NCBI GenBank assembly: GCA_017871115.1
Contig: JAFCIZ010000006.1
Span: 4,030,001 to 4,094,000 of the forward strand
DNA length: 64,000 nt
Reading direction: 5' to 3'
Source of the DNA: Cunninghamella blakesleeana
Taxonomy: Eukaryota; Mucoromycota; Mucoromycetes; Mucorales; Cunninghamellaceae
This document shows, one piece after another, positions 1 through 10,607 of the stretch. The position numbers and the translations under genes were made by a program. Under the pieces are notes generated by a model, which made no database searches, was not told the DNA's origin, and was given only the letters and a program-made list of their open reading frames with translations. Within the stretch, counting starts at the first letter, position 1; the number at the start of each line of letters is the position of its first letter.

Positions 1-147
1 ATGGTACGAATAATTCCATTGTATGCGTCAAGCAAAACCTACCAAGGGAGTGTATAAAAACATATATGAGTGGTCTCTTCATATATTTATTTTATTAAAA
101 AAATACACCTTTTCCTGAATTATTAACGCTTATATATATATCAATTG
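1..147. other. Window edge, no gene seen
   Basis: AT-rich sequence before the first transposon copy. An ATG opens the window by chance, but it has no supported reading frame. I see no repeat, RNA gene or regulatory motif that I could defend. Confidence 0.5.
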
Positions 148-149
148 TA

Positions 150-844
150 CAGTATATCCGCATAGCTTTTTCGATTTTATTCTTTTGTTTTGTCGTTTTT
201 AGATACGTTTTAAAATGGAATTTTATTTAAGTATAAATCAAAATAACTTACAGAACTCTTTGTAAATCCAGAAAGGTCTTGAGGTGCAAATTAGTAGTTA
301 TTTAAGAAATAAAATAAATTTTTTTTTACGAAGATGGTAAAGGTACTAATACTAGCCACTATATTAAGTTCTCATTAGATATAATGGACATTATGGATAG
401 TTACCCTGCTATCAATGATTCTTATATTGTTATGGATAATGCTCACATTCACCAAAGTAAACAAATTGAAGAAGTAATAGCAGGAAAAAGCATATTGGTA
501 TATATGTCTTCCACCATACTCTCCTGGTCTCAATCCAGTTGAATAATCCTGGTCTATTGCAAAGATTAAAATGAAAAGAACCAACTCTTTAGAAGAAGAA
601 ACTTTCTCAACAAGAATTAAGAAAGCTTGTTACTTAGTTACACCTCAAAATCTTTCTGGATTTACAAAAAGTTCTATAGTTTATTTTGATTTATACTTAA
701 AATAAATTTTCTCTTTAAAATGTTTTTAAAAACGACAAAACAAAAAAAATAAAACTGACAAAAAATATAATAAAGCGACTAAAAAAGGTTTAAAAACTCG
801 GTAAAAACTTACTAAAAAACCGAAAAAATTTCGTGAAAATACAG
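150..844 (+). mobile_element. Tc1/mariner-type element, internally deleted (copy 1)
   Basis: A 695-bp element bounded by TA dinucleotides (148-149 and 845-846), the target duplication expected of the Tc1/mariner superfamily. The left end begins CAGTATATCC; the right end, read inward, begins CTGTATTTTC. The ends are long imperfect inverted repeats sharing blocks such as TTGTTTTGTCGTTTTTA, AGTATAAATCAAAATAA and TTTGTAAATCCAGAAAG. Inside lies only the C-terminal part of a DDE transposase, so the element cannot move by itself. A nearly identical copy lies inverted at 3641-4302. What is seen: ends, TA sites and DDE motifs. What is inferred: amplification in trans, since both copies carry the same coding damage. 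Confidence 0.85.
330..705 (+). pseudogene. Tc1-like DDE transposase C-terminal remnant
   Basis: Reading + strand gives GKGTNTSHYIKF, then IVMDNAHIH, which carries the second catalytic Asp. A frameshift near 495-500 follows, then LPPYSPGLNPVE, the final DDE-motif block with its Glu, and immediately an in-frame TAA at 544-546. After that the frame continues as SWSIAKIK to a stop at 703-705. The first catalytic Asp and the DNA-binding N-terminus are missing. The same lesions are present in the inverted copy at 3641-4302. This is non-functional as a transposase. The antisense 69-aa ORF over this region is a by-product. Confidence 0.85.
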
Positions 845-1167
845 TATACCAAAATTGTAAAGAGAGTTTATTTACTTATGAATATATAGCTGGAAGTAAA
901 AGTTGATATATTTATTTTATTATATTTCTTTTTACCTTTTTACCATTTTACCTTTTAACCTTTTTTTTTTTCAAGTACACACCGGTCGGAATGAAAAAAA
1001 AGTTACTCTTCCAAAAATTCTTATTTTATATTAAATTTTACTTTCGAGTAGCACTGGCTATATAAGATTCAATATGAAATTAAAATGGGTATAAAAGATG
1101 TTTTTTTTTAATAAAAGTGGTTTTTTTTATTACTATTAAAAAAATAGTGACCATAAATGGTGTTTAA
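845..1167. other. Spacer inside the inverted-repeat pair
   Basis: AT-rich, with short direct repeats of TTTTTACC(A)TTTTACC around 932-962 and a TATAAGA at about 1060. The promoter or first exon of the broken gene at 1168-1995 may have been here, but I see no convincing exon. Confidence 0.35.
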
Positions 1168-1995
1168 GGATGGCTTGGAATAGTGATTGCGTTATTATCT
1201 TTAGGTTGGAATATTTTTCAAGATATGTATGATTGGATAACTGGGCAAAAGAATGTCAGTTTTATTCAACTGGCCTATTCATTCTATGATACAGGAGATA
1301 TGGCAGAATCAGAGGGTACTAGTCCTTATTTTGATTTCTATTTTGATCATATTGGTAGATTCCGAGCGCCTCATGCTTGGGTTAAAAAAGGTGATGGGAA
1401 AGGATGGACCGGAAGTACGACAAAGCAACCTCAACGATTGGAGTCATGGAATATGAAGGCTAATATTGATAATTATAATAATTTCTGTTTACCTGGATTT
1501 ATGGTTGGGTTTACCGATTCTGTTCCTTTTTTATCCAATAAAAACTATATGATTGATGTTTATATTCAAAGAGAAGTCTTTGCCCAACCTAGACAAGCAT
1601 GGTAAGGTGATGCTAGAGCCTGTTTTTGGTGGGGTAAATCTGAATGGGCTATGAATTATTGGAATGTAGATGGTGCTTATTTTTCTTCTTGCCCTAACTC
1701 TGGCTTAGGTTCTGGTGAGCATAATTATGCTCCTTATATTAAATGTCTTAAACAAGCTACAAGAGAATATTGTAAATGGAATGGTTCAAGCGTAGTCTGT
1801 TTTACTTGGAAATCTTTGGTGAAAAGAGATTTGATTCTCGATAAACCAAGAATTATTAGTATTGAATCTGAAGAAGAATTTAAGAGAAAAGTTTATGAAA
1901 ATGACAATAAGGTTTATAGTTTTTCTAACACTTATAAAGACTCTGATCAAACATTAATGAAAAATATAACGCTATATTTCAATAAATCAAAGTAA
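1168..1995 (+). pseudogene. Unknown protein gene broken by one in-frame stop
   Basis: One reading frame runs from 1168 to a TAA at 1993-1995 and is interrupted only by a TAA at 1603-1605, after the residues QPRQAW. Both halves have coding-like composition, rich in Trp, Tyr and Cys (for example CFWWGKSEWAMNYWNVDGAY after the stop). There is a hydrophobic stretch near the start (GWLGIVIALLSLGW) that could be a membrane or signal segment, but no ATG precedes it in frame; a first exon may be missing. I do not recognise the family. It lies wholly between the two inverted Tc1-like copies. It could be a recent pseudogene, or the TAA could be a short unspliced interruption. Confidence 0.55.
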
Positions 1996-3137
1996 TAAAA
2001 AAGTAATTGATTACTCTTTTTAAATTCAACAAATTATTTTTTTTCCTTGTGATCATCCTCATCTTTTTTATTTTCCAAATATCTTAATTTAATACTATTC
2101 TATACTACTCTAATATTTTAATTGAATCATACATAGTATTTATCTACAATACATATAAGAGTCGCCCTTTTTGGAAACTTTTTTTTTCTCTGTGACCGCC
2201 CAATCAATTTAAAAGTGTAGAATTTAAATATAACACGAATTATCTTTTTTATAATTATGATGCATTCTTTATATATGTCATAATGTAACTTTTTTTATTA
2301 AATGGAATAAAATGGTGAAGCATAAAAAAAAATAGGTAAACGAGGTTCACACAAAACAAACATGTAATTTATGAGTAGACATTTTCATTTAATTTTTTTA
2401 TTAATATATAACCCTAATACAACTGGTTGGGCTAACATAGATTAAGCTGATGCATTTTAAAATACTGATACAAACGTAATAATAATTATAACTATAATAA
2501 AACAAATAATAAAGCTATAAAGTGATATATGTATATAATAAAAAAAATACCTTTTTTTTTTCTTTCTTCCTTTTTTTCCATATACTTATTTATTATTATT
2601 TTAGAATTGCGATTAAAAAATATAAAATAACAAATAGCTTATCTAAAAATGAAGAAAATGAATGACTATAATAAAGAACTTATTGGAAGAAAAGGAAGAA
2701 AAAAATGATTATAGAATGGAGGGTCAAAATGAACAATTATATTTACTATGGCTAGAATGATAAATTGGCCAGGACTTAGACAACGTCTTGTAAAAAGATA
2801 GAAAATTAATATATTCATCATACGTTGTTATTTTTACTTTGTGATTGCTTTATTTCATCTTAAATATAATATTTATGATGATGACGTATCTAAAAAATAT
2901 TTAATGTAAATAGATTTTTAATAGATAAAAAAAGGATAGAATAAGGGAGATAATAATGATAATAATAATGATAATAATAATGATATGTATATATACCTTA
3001 AATGAATAATATGAATGTAGTCACTTTCTCAAACATATCACAATAAATAAATAAAATAAAATGAAACATTAAAATTCGATTACTATTACTTTGAAGATCT
3101 TTAATGACAGTATTTTATTAACAATATTATTAACCAT
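1996..3137. other. Intergenic AT-rich stretch, no supported gene
   Basis: Short coding-like scraps occur (for example ATGGCTAGAATGATAAATTGG at 2750-2770, closing after 17 codons), but nothing extends. GATAATAATAAT-type trinucleotide runs occur at 2953-2985. No RNA gene seen. Confidence 0.4.
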
Positions 3138-3335
3138 CTAATTATCATTGTTATTTCCTCTTTCTTTTAGATTATAAAACATATGAGCAAGTAGCAATAT
3201 ACAAGCAATATATTCATGAAATGGGTCGCCAGTACTAATTCCTGTCAATATTAGTATAATTGAGATGAGAAGGGCTGCACTGGAGCTATCTTCTTTTTTT
3301 ATTGATTTATTTTCATTTATATCAGGTACATCCAT
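3138..3335 (-). CDS. Possible small two-helix membrane protein fragment
   Basis: The frame reads MDVPDINENKSIKKEDSSS, followed by two hydrophobic segments (ALLISIILILTG and YIACILLLAHMFYNL), and ends ERGNNNDN with a stop. A plausible acceptor, TATATAG, lies just upstream of the ATG, so this may be a last exon whose earlier exons are lost or unrecognised. Family unknown. It lies between the two inverted transposon copies. AT-rich DNA often encodes hydrophobic stretches by chance, so this is weakly supported. Confidence 0.2.
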   Translation of the reverse strand: MDVPDINENKSIKKEDSSSAALLISIILILTGISTGDPFHEYIACILLLAHMFYNLKERGNNNDN

Positions 3336-3640
3336 GCTGAGCCTATATAATATTGTTATCACTTGCTTAATTCTTGATTTATTATTTAATAGATTATATA
3401 AAATGAATTCTGTTATGAATGAAAAAATTGGTGCCGATTTAATATTAAGAGAAAAAGAGAAAAAAGAAAAGAAAAAGAGGAAGAGAGAGAGAGAGAAAAG
3501 AGAAAATAACTAACTTTAATTAAAATTTACAGGAAGAATAATATTACTCAAATGTTAGTGTTTTGTAGGAATCTTCAGAATTTAAGTTCCTTTTTGGGAA
3601 TAAGGTTTTTTTTCTAAATTATTTTTAGAAAAATATCTTA

Positions 3641-4302
3641 CTGCACTTCCACGAAATTTTTTCGGTTTTTTAGTCGCTTTATTATATTTTTTGTCAGTTT
3701 TATTTTTTTTGTTTTGTCGTTTTTAAAAACATTTTAAAGAGAAAATTTATTTTAAGTATAAATCAAAATAAACTATAGAACTTTTTGTAAATCCAGAAAG
3801 ATTTTGAGGTGTAACTAAGTAACAAGCTTTCTTAATTCTTGTTGAGAAAGTTTCTTCTTCTAAAGAGTTGGTTCTTTTCATTTTAATCTTTGCAATAGAC
3901 CAGGATTATTCAACTGGATTGAGACCAGGAGAGTATGGTGGAAGACATATATACCAATATGCTTTTTCCTGCTATTACTTCTTCAATTTGTTTACTTTGG
4001 TGAATGTGAGCATTATCCATAACAATATAAGAATCATTGATAGCAGGGTAACTATCCATAATGTCCATTATATCTAATGAGAACTTAATATAGTGGCTAG
4101 TATTAGTACCTTTACCATCTTCGTAAAAAAAAATTTATTTTATTTCTTAAATAACTACTAATTTGCACCTCAAGACCTTTCTGGATTTACAAAGAGTTCT
4201 GTAAGTTATTTTGATTTATACTTAAATAAAATTCCATTTTAAAACGTATCTAAAAACGACAAAACAAAAGAATAAAATCGAAAAAGCTATGCGGATATAC
4301 TG
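3641..4302 (-). mobile_element. Tc1/mariner-type element, internally deleted (copy 2)
   Basis: Reverse-complement twin of the element at 150-844. Its transposase remnant is on the minus strand, with the same frameshift and the same TAA after NPVE. It is 662 bp, exactly 33 bp shorter than copy 1. The missing piece lies between two TTTTTTAGT repeats near the 3641 end, which suggests slippage between direct repeats. The TA flank survives at 3639-3640, but the other side reads TG (4303-4304). Apart from that gap the copies look almost identical by eye. Confidence 0.85.
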
Positions 4303-5259
4303 TGAGGGTATCAAAAAAAAAAAAAAAAAAATAGCCTGTTAAATTTTATTGTACGCAAAATAGAAAAGCTAAAGTAGATTATATACATGTGATTTTAAGT
4401 TAAGTATTTAATTTTTGTTTCATTATAATAGTCATAATGGTTTTATTTTATTTATTTAATTATGGTCAACGTTTTTTCTTTTCATTTTTTGATCTTATTT
4501 TCAATAATGGTAATAATAATAATTATGCAATACAAATGTGTACATGATTTTTAATATAAGCTTTTTTTATTATTTCATAAAATTTATAATTATTATTAAT
4601 ATTTATAATCCTATTTATTATCTTTTTTTTTTTTATTTTTTTGAAAAAATACATAGCATTACTAGATTAGTAATTCATGCAATCAACGATATACAAGTAT
4701 TTATAAGCTAATATCAATTTAATAGGATGTTATCTTGCGGTTAAATTTTTATTTATAATGTAATAACTTCCAAATAAATCTAATCTTTTAAAATTCAAAT
4801 TATATTCTTGGTAAAGTAGAAATGAGATGGCTATAAAAATCAATGATTATCACTGTGTCTTTATTCCATTATAGTATAAGTGTTTATACATATTATTATT
4901 AATTAATCAAGGTGTTTAGACAGGTATGAAAATCATGAACTTTGAATTATTAAAATAATTAATTTTAGGGCATTTTGTAAATAAAAATTCATAGTTATCT
5001 AATTTCAAATAATATACAAAGTTTCCAAGCGAGTAAATACTAATTAAATTATTAGTTGGAATAAATTTAAATAGTCATGTTCTATTATAGGTGTTAAGTA
5101 TGCAATAATGTATTGAAAAACAAGTTATTGTTTATCGTTATTTATATACTAATGATCATTGAATAACATATCTATATGTAATGTGTTGGAATATGTCTAT
5201 TAAAATTTCTGTAGGAATTGTATCTTGATTTATCTATATTTTATTTCTATAAAAAAAAG
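4303..5259. other. Intergenic, probable promoter region of the 5389 gene
   Basis: A long AT-rich spacer with A and T homopolymers and no open frame of note. It separates the transposon zone from the acidic-protein gene. Only the E2F-like box at its downstream edge stands out. Confidence 0.45.
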
Positions 5260-5274
5260 TTCGGCGCGCCAAAA
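5260..5274 (+). promoter_or_regulatory. E2F-type palindromic site
   Basis: TTCGGCGCGCCAAAA differs at one position from the classical E2F/DP palindrome TTTGGCGCGCCAAA. It sits 115 bp upstream of the ATG at 5389. Such a GC block is rare in this AT-rich window. E2F-family regulators are reported to persist in early-diverging fungi, so a G1/S-phase role for the downstream gene is a reasonable inference, untested. Confidence 0.55.
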
Positions 5275-5388
5275 TAGAAAAAAGTTGCTTTGCCGCAAAT
5301 GTTTTTTCGCTTCCTTTTTTCTTTCCCTATTAATTTTTTTTCTTATACTTTATTTGACATTATATATATATATATATATATATAAATA

Positions 5389-6973
5389 ATGTTACGACCT
5401 TTCGATACAGTAAATACAAAAAGATCAATTGATCATTCAGAAAATCCTGAAAATCTAGAAACAACTTCAAAAGAGAGCTCATCAGATAATAAAAACATTT
5501 TAACAAATAAACAAGATATATTTTTAAAGAAGAAAAATTCAAATAATAGTCCTACACATCTTTTAACAAATAAAAACAATGGTACACACAATATGAATAC
5601 ACTAAGCAATACTAATATAGCTGTTATAAAGAAAAGAAATTGTATATAAAAAACTAAATTAAGTTGATTATTCTTTATATATATATTAATAATGTTTTAG
5701 AAATCAATAAATCCTTTAATAAGCCAGTAACTCCTTTAAAAAGATCCGGATCAGCTAATAGTGTGTATTATTTAAAATAAACAATATCAATAAAAACAAC
5801 AATAAATCGATAATTGCATTAATTCAACTTTTTTTTATACCAACTTTTTTTTTATATATATGTTTATATACATGATTAGATTTAGCATACGAATTACCAA
5901 CTAATAAACGTTTGGATTCAAAATACCATGAAATTGAGACAGGATATCAACATGAAGAAGGTATATTTTTATATATGAATATAAAATAAATGGAGGATAT
6001 ATTAATGAGCTAAATGTACTTACTGGGATGAATATATATTTGATTTGTTTATATGTTTATAGAATTGGAATATATTCCTGAAGAAGCTCTTTCTATTGAT
6101 ATAAATGACTTTGAAGATAATATTCATATGGAAGCATATGAACGTGATTTGGATATTAAGCAACCTGATTTATTATTATTTGAAAATGAATCTACTTTAA
6201 CAAATTCAAAAAGACAATTCCAAGCTGATAGCAATACTAAAAACACCCTTTTACAAGATGAAGACGTACATAAAAAACCTATTTTAAAGCAAGATCTTGA
6301 AAAAGCTATTGAAAAATCTATCGTAATGCCCGATATTAGTCAACCTATTCCTATTGAATATCCTGAAGAAATAGAATACTGCCCACCACATGAAGAAGGT
6401 GAATATATATATATAAAATGAGTAACTTATACGAGGATTGATAAGGTTTACTAAACTATATATATATCCTTTTTCTTTTATATTTATAGAATCTGAATAT
6501 ATTCCTGATGATGCACTTTCGATTGATTTGAATAGCTTTGACGATAACCTTATTTTTGAGGCATATGAAAGTACCTCTGATAGTGATAATTCTGAATATC
6601 AATATGAAATTGAATCATTATTTATAAAACCTAAAAGACAATTTCAAGTAAATGCAGACAATAAAGAAGATGATAATGAGTTTTTAAAGGATGAAGATGT
6701 ATATAAAAACCCTACCTCAAAACGTGATCTTATAAAAGCTATCGAAGAATCTATAGTTATGCCGGATATTAGTGAATTTGCTCCTATAGAGTTTCCTACT
6801 GAAATTGAAGATGGTCCATCGTTTGAAGAAGGTAAATATATATGTATATATATATGCATTTTTTTTAAAAAAAGAAAATTTATTTATAAATAATTATCTG
6901 TGCTTTTATATATTTATACTAATATAATTATTCCAATTTTTTTCCTTTTATAGTTTACCAATTTATAATATAA
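5389..6973 (+). CDS. Acidic protein with duplicated exon; possible securin
   Basis: Six exons: 5389-5581, 5701-5760, 5880-5960, 6063-6398, 6490-6831, 6954-6973; phase is preserved and gives 343 aa. The N-terminal 100 residues are Asn/Ser/Lys-rich, with VTPLKRSGS and LPTNKRLDSK. Exons 4 and 5 (336 and 342 nt, both phase 1) encode homologous repeats: YIPEEALSIDINDFEDN versus YIPDDALSIDLNSFDDN, and AIEKSIVMPDIS versus AIEESIVMPDIS. Repeats end in EIEYCPPHEE and EIEDGPSFEE, resembling, from memory, the acidic separase-binding segment of fission yeast securin Cut2. Securins inhibit separase and are degraded at anaphase; no clear KEN box is seen. The first donor is the least certain, because the alternative at 5642 creates a stop. 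The E2F-like site fits a cell-cycle gene. Confidence 0.4.
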
Positions 6974-7751
6974 TAATATATATAATTACATTCTTCTATT
7001 CCAATATTATTTTATTATTATTACTATACATATATTTCAATAACTATTTTACTCAATATATATATATATATATATATATAATTTACTTCGTTGGCACTCT
7101 TTGTAAATACTATATCATGGAAAATTATCAGAATATATATATATATAAACAATAAATAATAGTGCGTATGAAAGATTAGGAAATAAAATAAAAAAAACAA
7201 AATAAATTGATTTAGTAAAGTTCACCTCAAAAATGTAAAATATAATGTTGTATCACTGGTTTTAAATTTTAAGTATAACCTACAATTTAGTTTTTTGTAT
7301 GTGAAATATAATTTTCTCAACTAAGTATTTTTTCAACTATCGAAAAAACAATTATTGACAGCGAATTTTTAATTATTCGAAAGAAAAATAAAGCCGTCTA
7401 ATAATACTCAATGAATAAGAGAGTTACTATTGACTAATATTATCTTTTCAAAAAGAGCCAAATTTTCAAATGTATTTGAAGACCCAAAGTGTCCAAAATT
7501 TTCTATCAGTATTAGTACAAATGTTACAGAGAAAAATCAACAGCCTTTTAAGTTTTCCAATAAAACATGAGAATTAGCATTTTACTTTTGTGTAAAAAAG
7601 AATGATGTTTTATTAATTTTATAATAATGGGCAGTGATATATATATATTAAAATGCAATATTAAACCTTATCCAATAAGTATTAAAAGTAAACATAATTT
7701 TGGTTAAAAAGTCATTTTATTATAATATGTATTCTAAAAATGCGAATTAAA
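6974..7751. other. Convergent intergenic region
   Basis: Lies between the 3' ends of the acidic-protein gene (+) and the CoA-transferase gene (-). AT microsatellites at about 7056-7080 and 7132-7147. No ORF, RNA or terminator structure recognised. Confidence 0.4.
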
Positions 7752-8477
7752 TCATTTGGAAAATGCTATGCCTTCTTTTACTAATTCATTTATATCTTGC
7801 TTTGATAATCCTAAATGAGTTTCAAGTACTTCGGTAGTATGTTCACCTAAATCAGGGCCTATAATATATACGAATATATATTAGTGGATAAATCATTTTA
7901 CAATATAGTATATGTATAAAAAACCTTGCAATTTATTTTAATTTTTAAATACTGATAATAATAAATTACCTGCCCATTCAGTTGATCCAGGTGTTCGACT
8001 AAGTCTTGGACTCATACCTGGCACCTAATAAAACGATCATTGTAAAAAATTAATTAAAAAATGAAACGATGTTTGTATTAGTATAGGTTGGTATATTAAA
8101 TAATTCATTTTACCTTTAATTTCCATCCACGGCCATCTTCTTCACTCCCAACAGATACCTCTTCAATCATTCCACGAGCATTTACATGCTCATCTTCTAC
8201 AATATCTTTAACATCATATATTTTTCCAGCTGGTACAGATGCTTCAGATAAAACTTTTAATATATAATCAGGGTCATGAGCAGAAGTCCAATCAGCTGTT
8301 TAAATAAATCAATAAAGAAAGAGAAAAGAAAATATTAGTTTATTCAGCATAATTGTATATATATATCCCTATATTTATATACTATTCTATTTTTTTAACT
8401 TACAAATAGCTTGATCGATTTGTTTTTGTTCCTTGACTCTTTCAGTGTTAGTTTCATAATCAGGTCCAGTCTAAAAT

Positions 8478-8513
<36 letters not shown>

Positions 8514-10321
8514 TGGTTATAAATATAATGTTTCAATAGTGATCATACCTTTTATTTATTTATTTAATTTTCTTCGTTTTATTATTATTATTATCATTAC
8601 CAAATCTTCGCGATCAATAGCTTTCATCAGTCGTTTATAAATACTATCTCCATTACCACCAATAATCACATATTTACCGCCTTTACAGGGATATGTATTG
8701 GTTGGTACAATTCCAGTAACAGTCGTTCCAGATGGTTGACGAATCTAATTCGTATATAATAAAAAAATAAATATAAAATAAAATAAAATATATAAGTGTG
8801 AGCCAATCAGTTATACATTTATATTTTTTTATTTTATATTCTTTTTCTTTATTTAACTATATATATATATTAATATTACCTGACCAGAACGATCATATTC
8901 AGGGATAATTCCTTCCATCATATTCAACATGGCTTCGTAGATTGCGACATCAACGACTTGTCCAGGTTGTTGACTACTAGTACCGGGATTACCAGGAAGA
9001 GAAGCTAATTTTTGACGGCCATAAAGGCCAAGCACAACACCTAGAGCAGCATGTAGTCCAGCCAAAGAGTCACCTAAACTGATATTGGGTCTGACAGGTG
9101 CTTCACCAGGATGGCCATTGATAAAGCGAAATCCGCTATAACCTTCACATACGGATGCAAATCCTGGTAATTTAGAATTTGGCCCAGTACCTCCATAGCC
9201 ACTAATACGTGTATAAATTAAATTTGGGTTGATTGCATATAAATCATCAGGTCCAAGTCCCCATTTTTCCATTGTTCCAGGTTTAAAATTTTCAATTAAT
9301 ACATCTGAAGATTCTGAAAGTTGTTTTACTAATCTACAAATATAAAAAATATATATTTAATTTTTGATTATTGGTGTTATTTTTTGTATATATATATTTA
9401 TATATGTTATTTTCTTTTTTTATATTTCTTTTTTATCTCACTTTCTTCCTTTTTCAGATTTTAAATCAAGGCAAACGGATTTTTTATTCCTTGCTAAACT
9501 ACGAAACCAAGGACTTTGACCATCCTCATCTAAGTAACGCCATTTACGAAGTGGGTCACCAGTTTTAGGAGGTTCAATTTTTATCTATAACATTAATAAA
9601 TAATAAATAATAATAAGATATAATGGTGTTATTTAATATAGCATGGCTATTATTAATTATTATTTTATAATAAAATAAATATTATATATATTTATGTATT
9701 TTTTTTAAAAAAAACACTTACAACCTCTATTCATGCAAAATAATATGAGCGCGACACGCATAATAAATCCAAAAAAGTATAACCAATATAAAACAAAATA
9801 AATAATAGTATATACATATTTCTATTAGTGCAAAAACAAAATTCTTTATATTATATTATCTTTAAAGAAGTATAATAGACATACCTGCACCATAATAACT
9901 AAAAAAAGAAGAAGTATATAATATTATCAAATCGTAAGTTAGGATAACTCTGTCATACATATATTATTATTATAACAATAACGATTTCATACGTACCCTA
10001 ATATAGAGCCACAAAAAGGACCAGCAATTAGCTAAAATAAATTATCACATAAAGCATAAAAAAAGTAAGAAAAAATAAGTTAATAAGTAACTAGAGTATT
10101 AAATTACAATAATAATAAAGTGCATGTTGCAAATTTAAATGTTTTCATACTTGGCCAAGTTCAAGCACTTTAATACCACTAAGTGGTTTAGGTAATGGTG
10201 GTATAGTTGATGTAGGTGTAGTATACTGTCGTTTCCATTGTTTTGAATAAGATAGAGTAATGATGCTTCTGCTATGAATATTAGCTAAACTTTTATTAGA
10301 TTGAATAATGGTTGAACTCAT
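7752..10321 (-). CDS. Class III (CaiB/BaiF) acyl-CoA transferase, mitochondrial
   Basis: Moves CoA between carboxylic acids; related to SUGCT, formyl-CoA and succinate-type transferases. Eleven exons: 10321-10151, 10031-9997, 9898-9885, 9726-9722, 9584-9442, 9333-8880, 8744-8601, 8470-8404, 8295-8114, 8024-7970, 7858-7752; phase is exact, 458 aa. The first 40 residues are Ser/Arg-rich without acids, like a mitochondrial presequence. Family signatures: PLSGIKVLELGQLIAGPF, GAEVIKIEPPKTGDPLR, CLDLKSEKGRK, LIENFKPGTMEKWGLG, SGYGGTGP, and GQVVDVAIYEAM, whose first Asp is the expected acyl-bearing catalytic residue. Exons 3 and 4 are only 14 and 5 nt, yet they restore the canonical GAEVIKIEPP block. 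The donor acid is not predictable from sequence. Confidence 0.9.
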
Positions 10322-10607
10322 TATATCTCTTTTATTTAATATTTTAAAAAGAAAAGAGAGGGAAAAAAATTAAAATTTAAAAAAGCTGAATTAAAAATTT
10401 TGCAAAGATTTATTCTTAGCCAATAATCCCCATGAATCATTTTTGATCAGTTAGAAAAAAAAAAAACTTTGATGGTGCTTATATAGTTTCTTCAAATCAA
10501 AAAATAAATAAATAAACATGTTTATATATAAAATAAATGTATATAATTCTTTTTTATTATTGTTGTTGTTATTGTAATGAATATGTATATGATTATGATT
10601 AAACTCT

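Noticed and set aside
375..584. Identical 69-aa ORFs at 375-584 (-) and 3868-4077 (+)
   Set aside because: They are antisense to the transposase remnants in the two element copies; their identity only reflects the inverted repeat.
5642..5647. GTATAT donor at the end of the open frame of the first exon of the 5389 gene
   Set aside because: Joining it to the acceptor at 5700 makes a TAA. The GTACAC donor at 5582 keeps frame through all later exons, so it was preferred.
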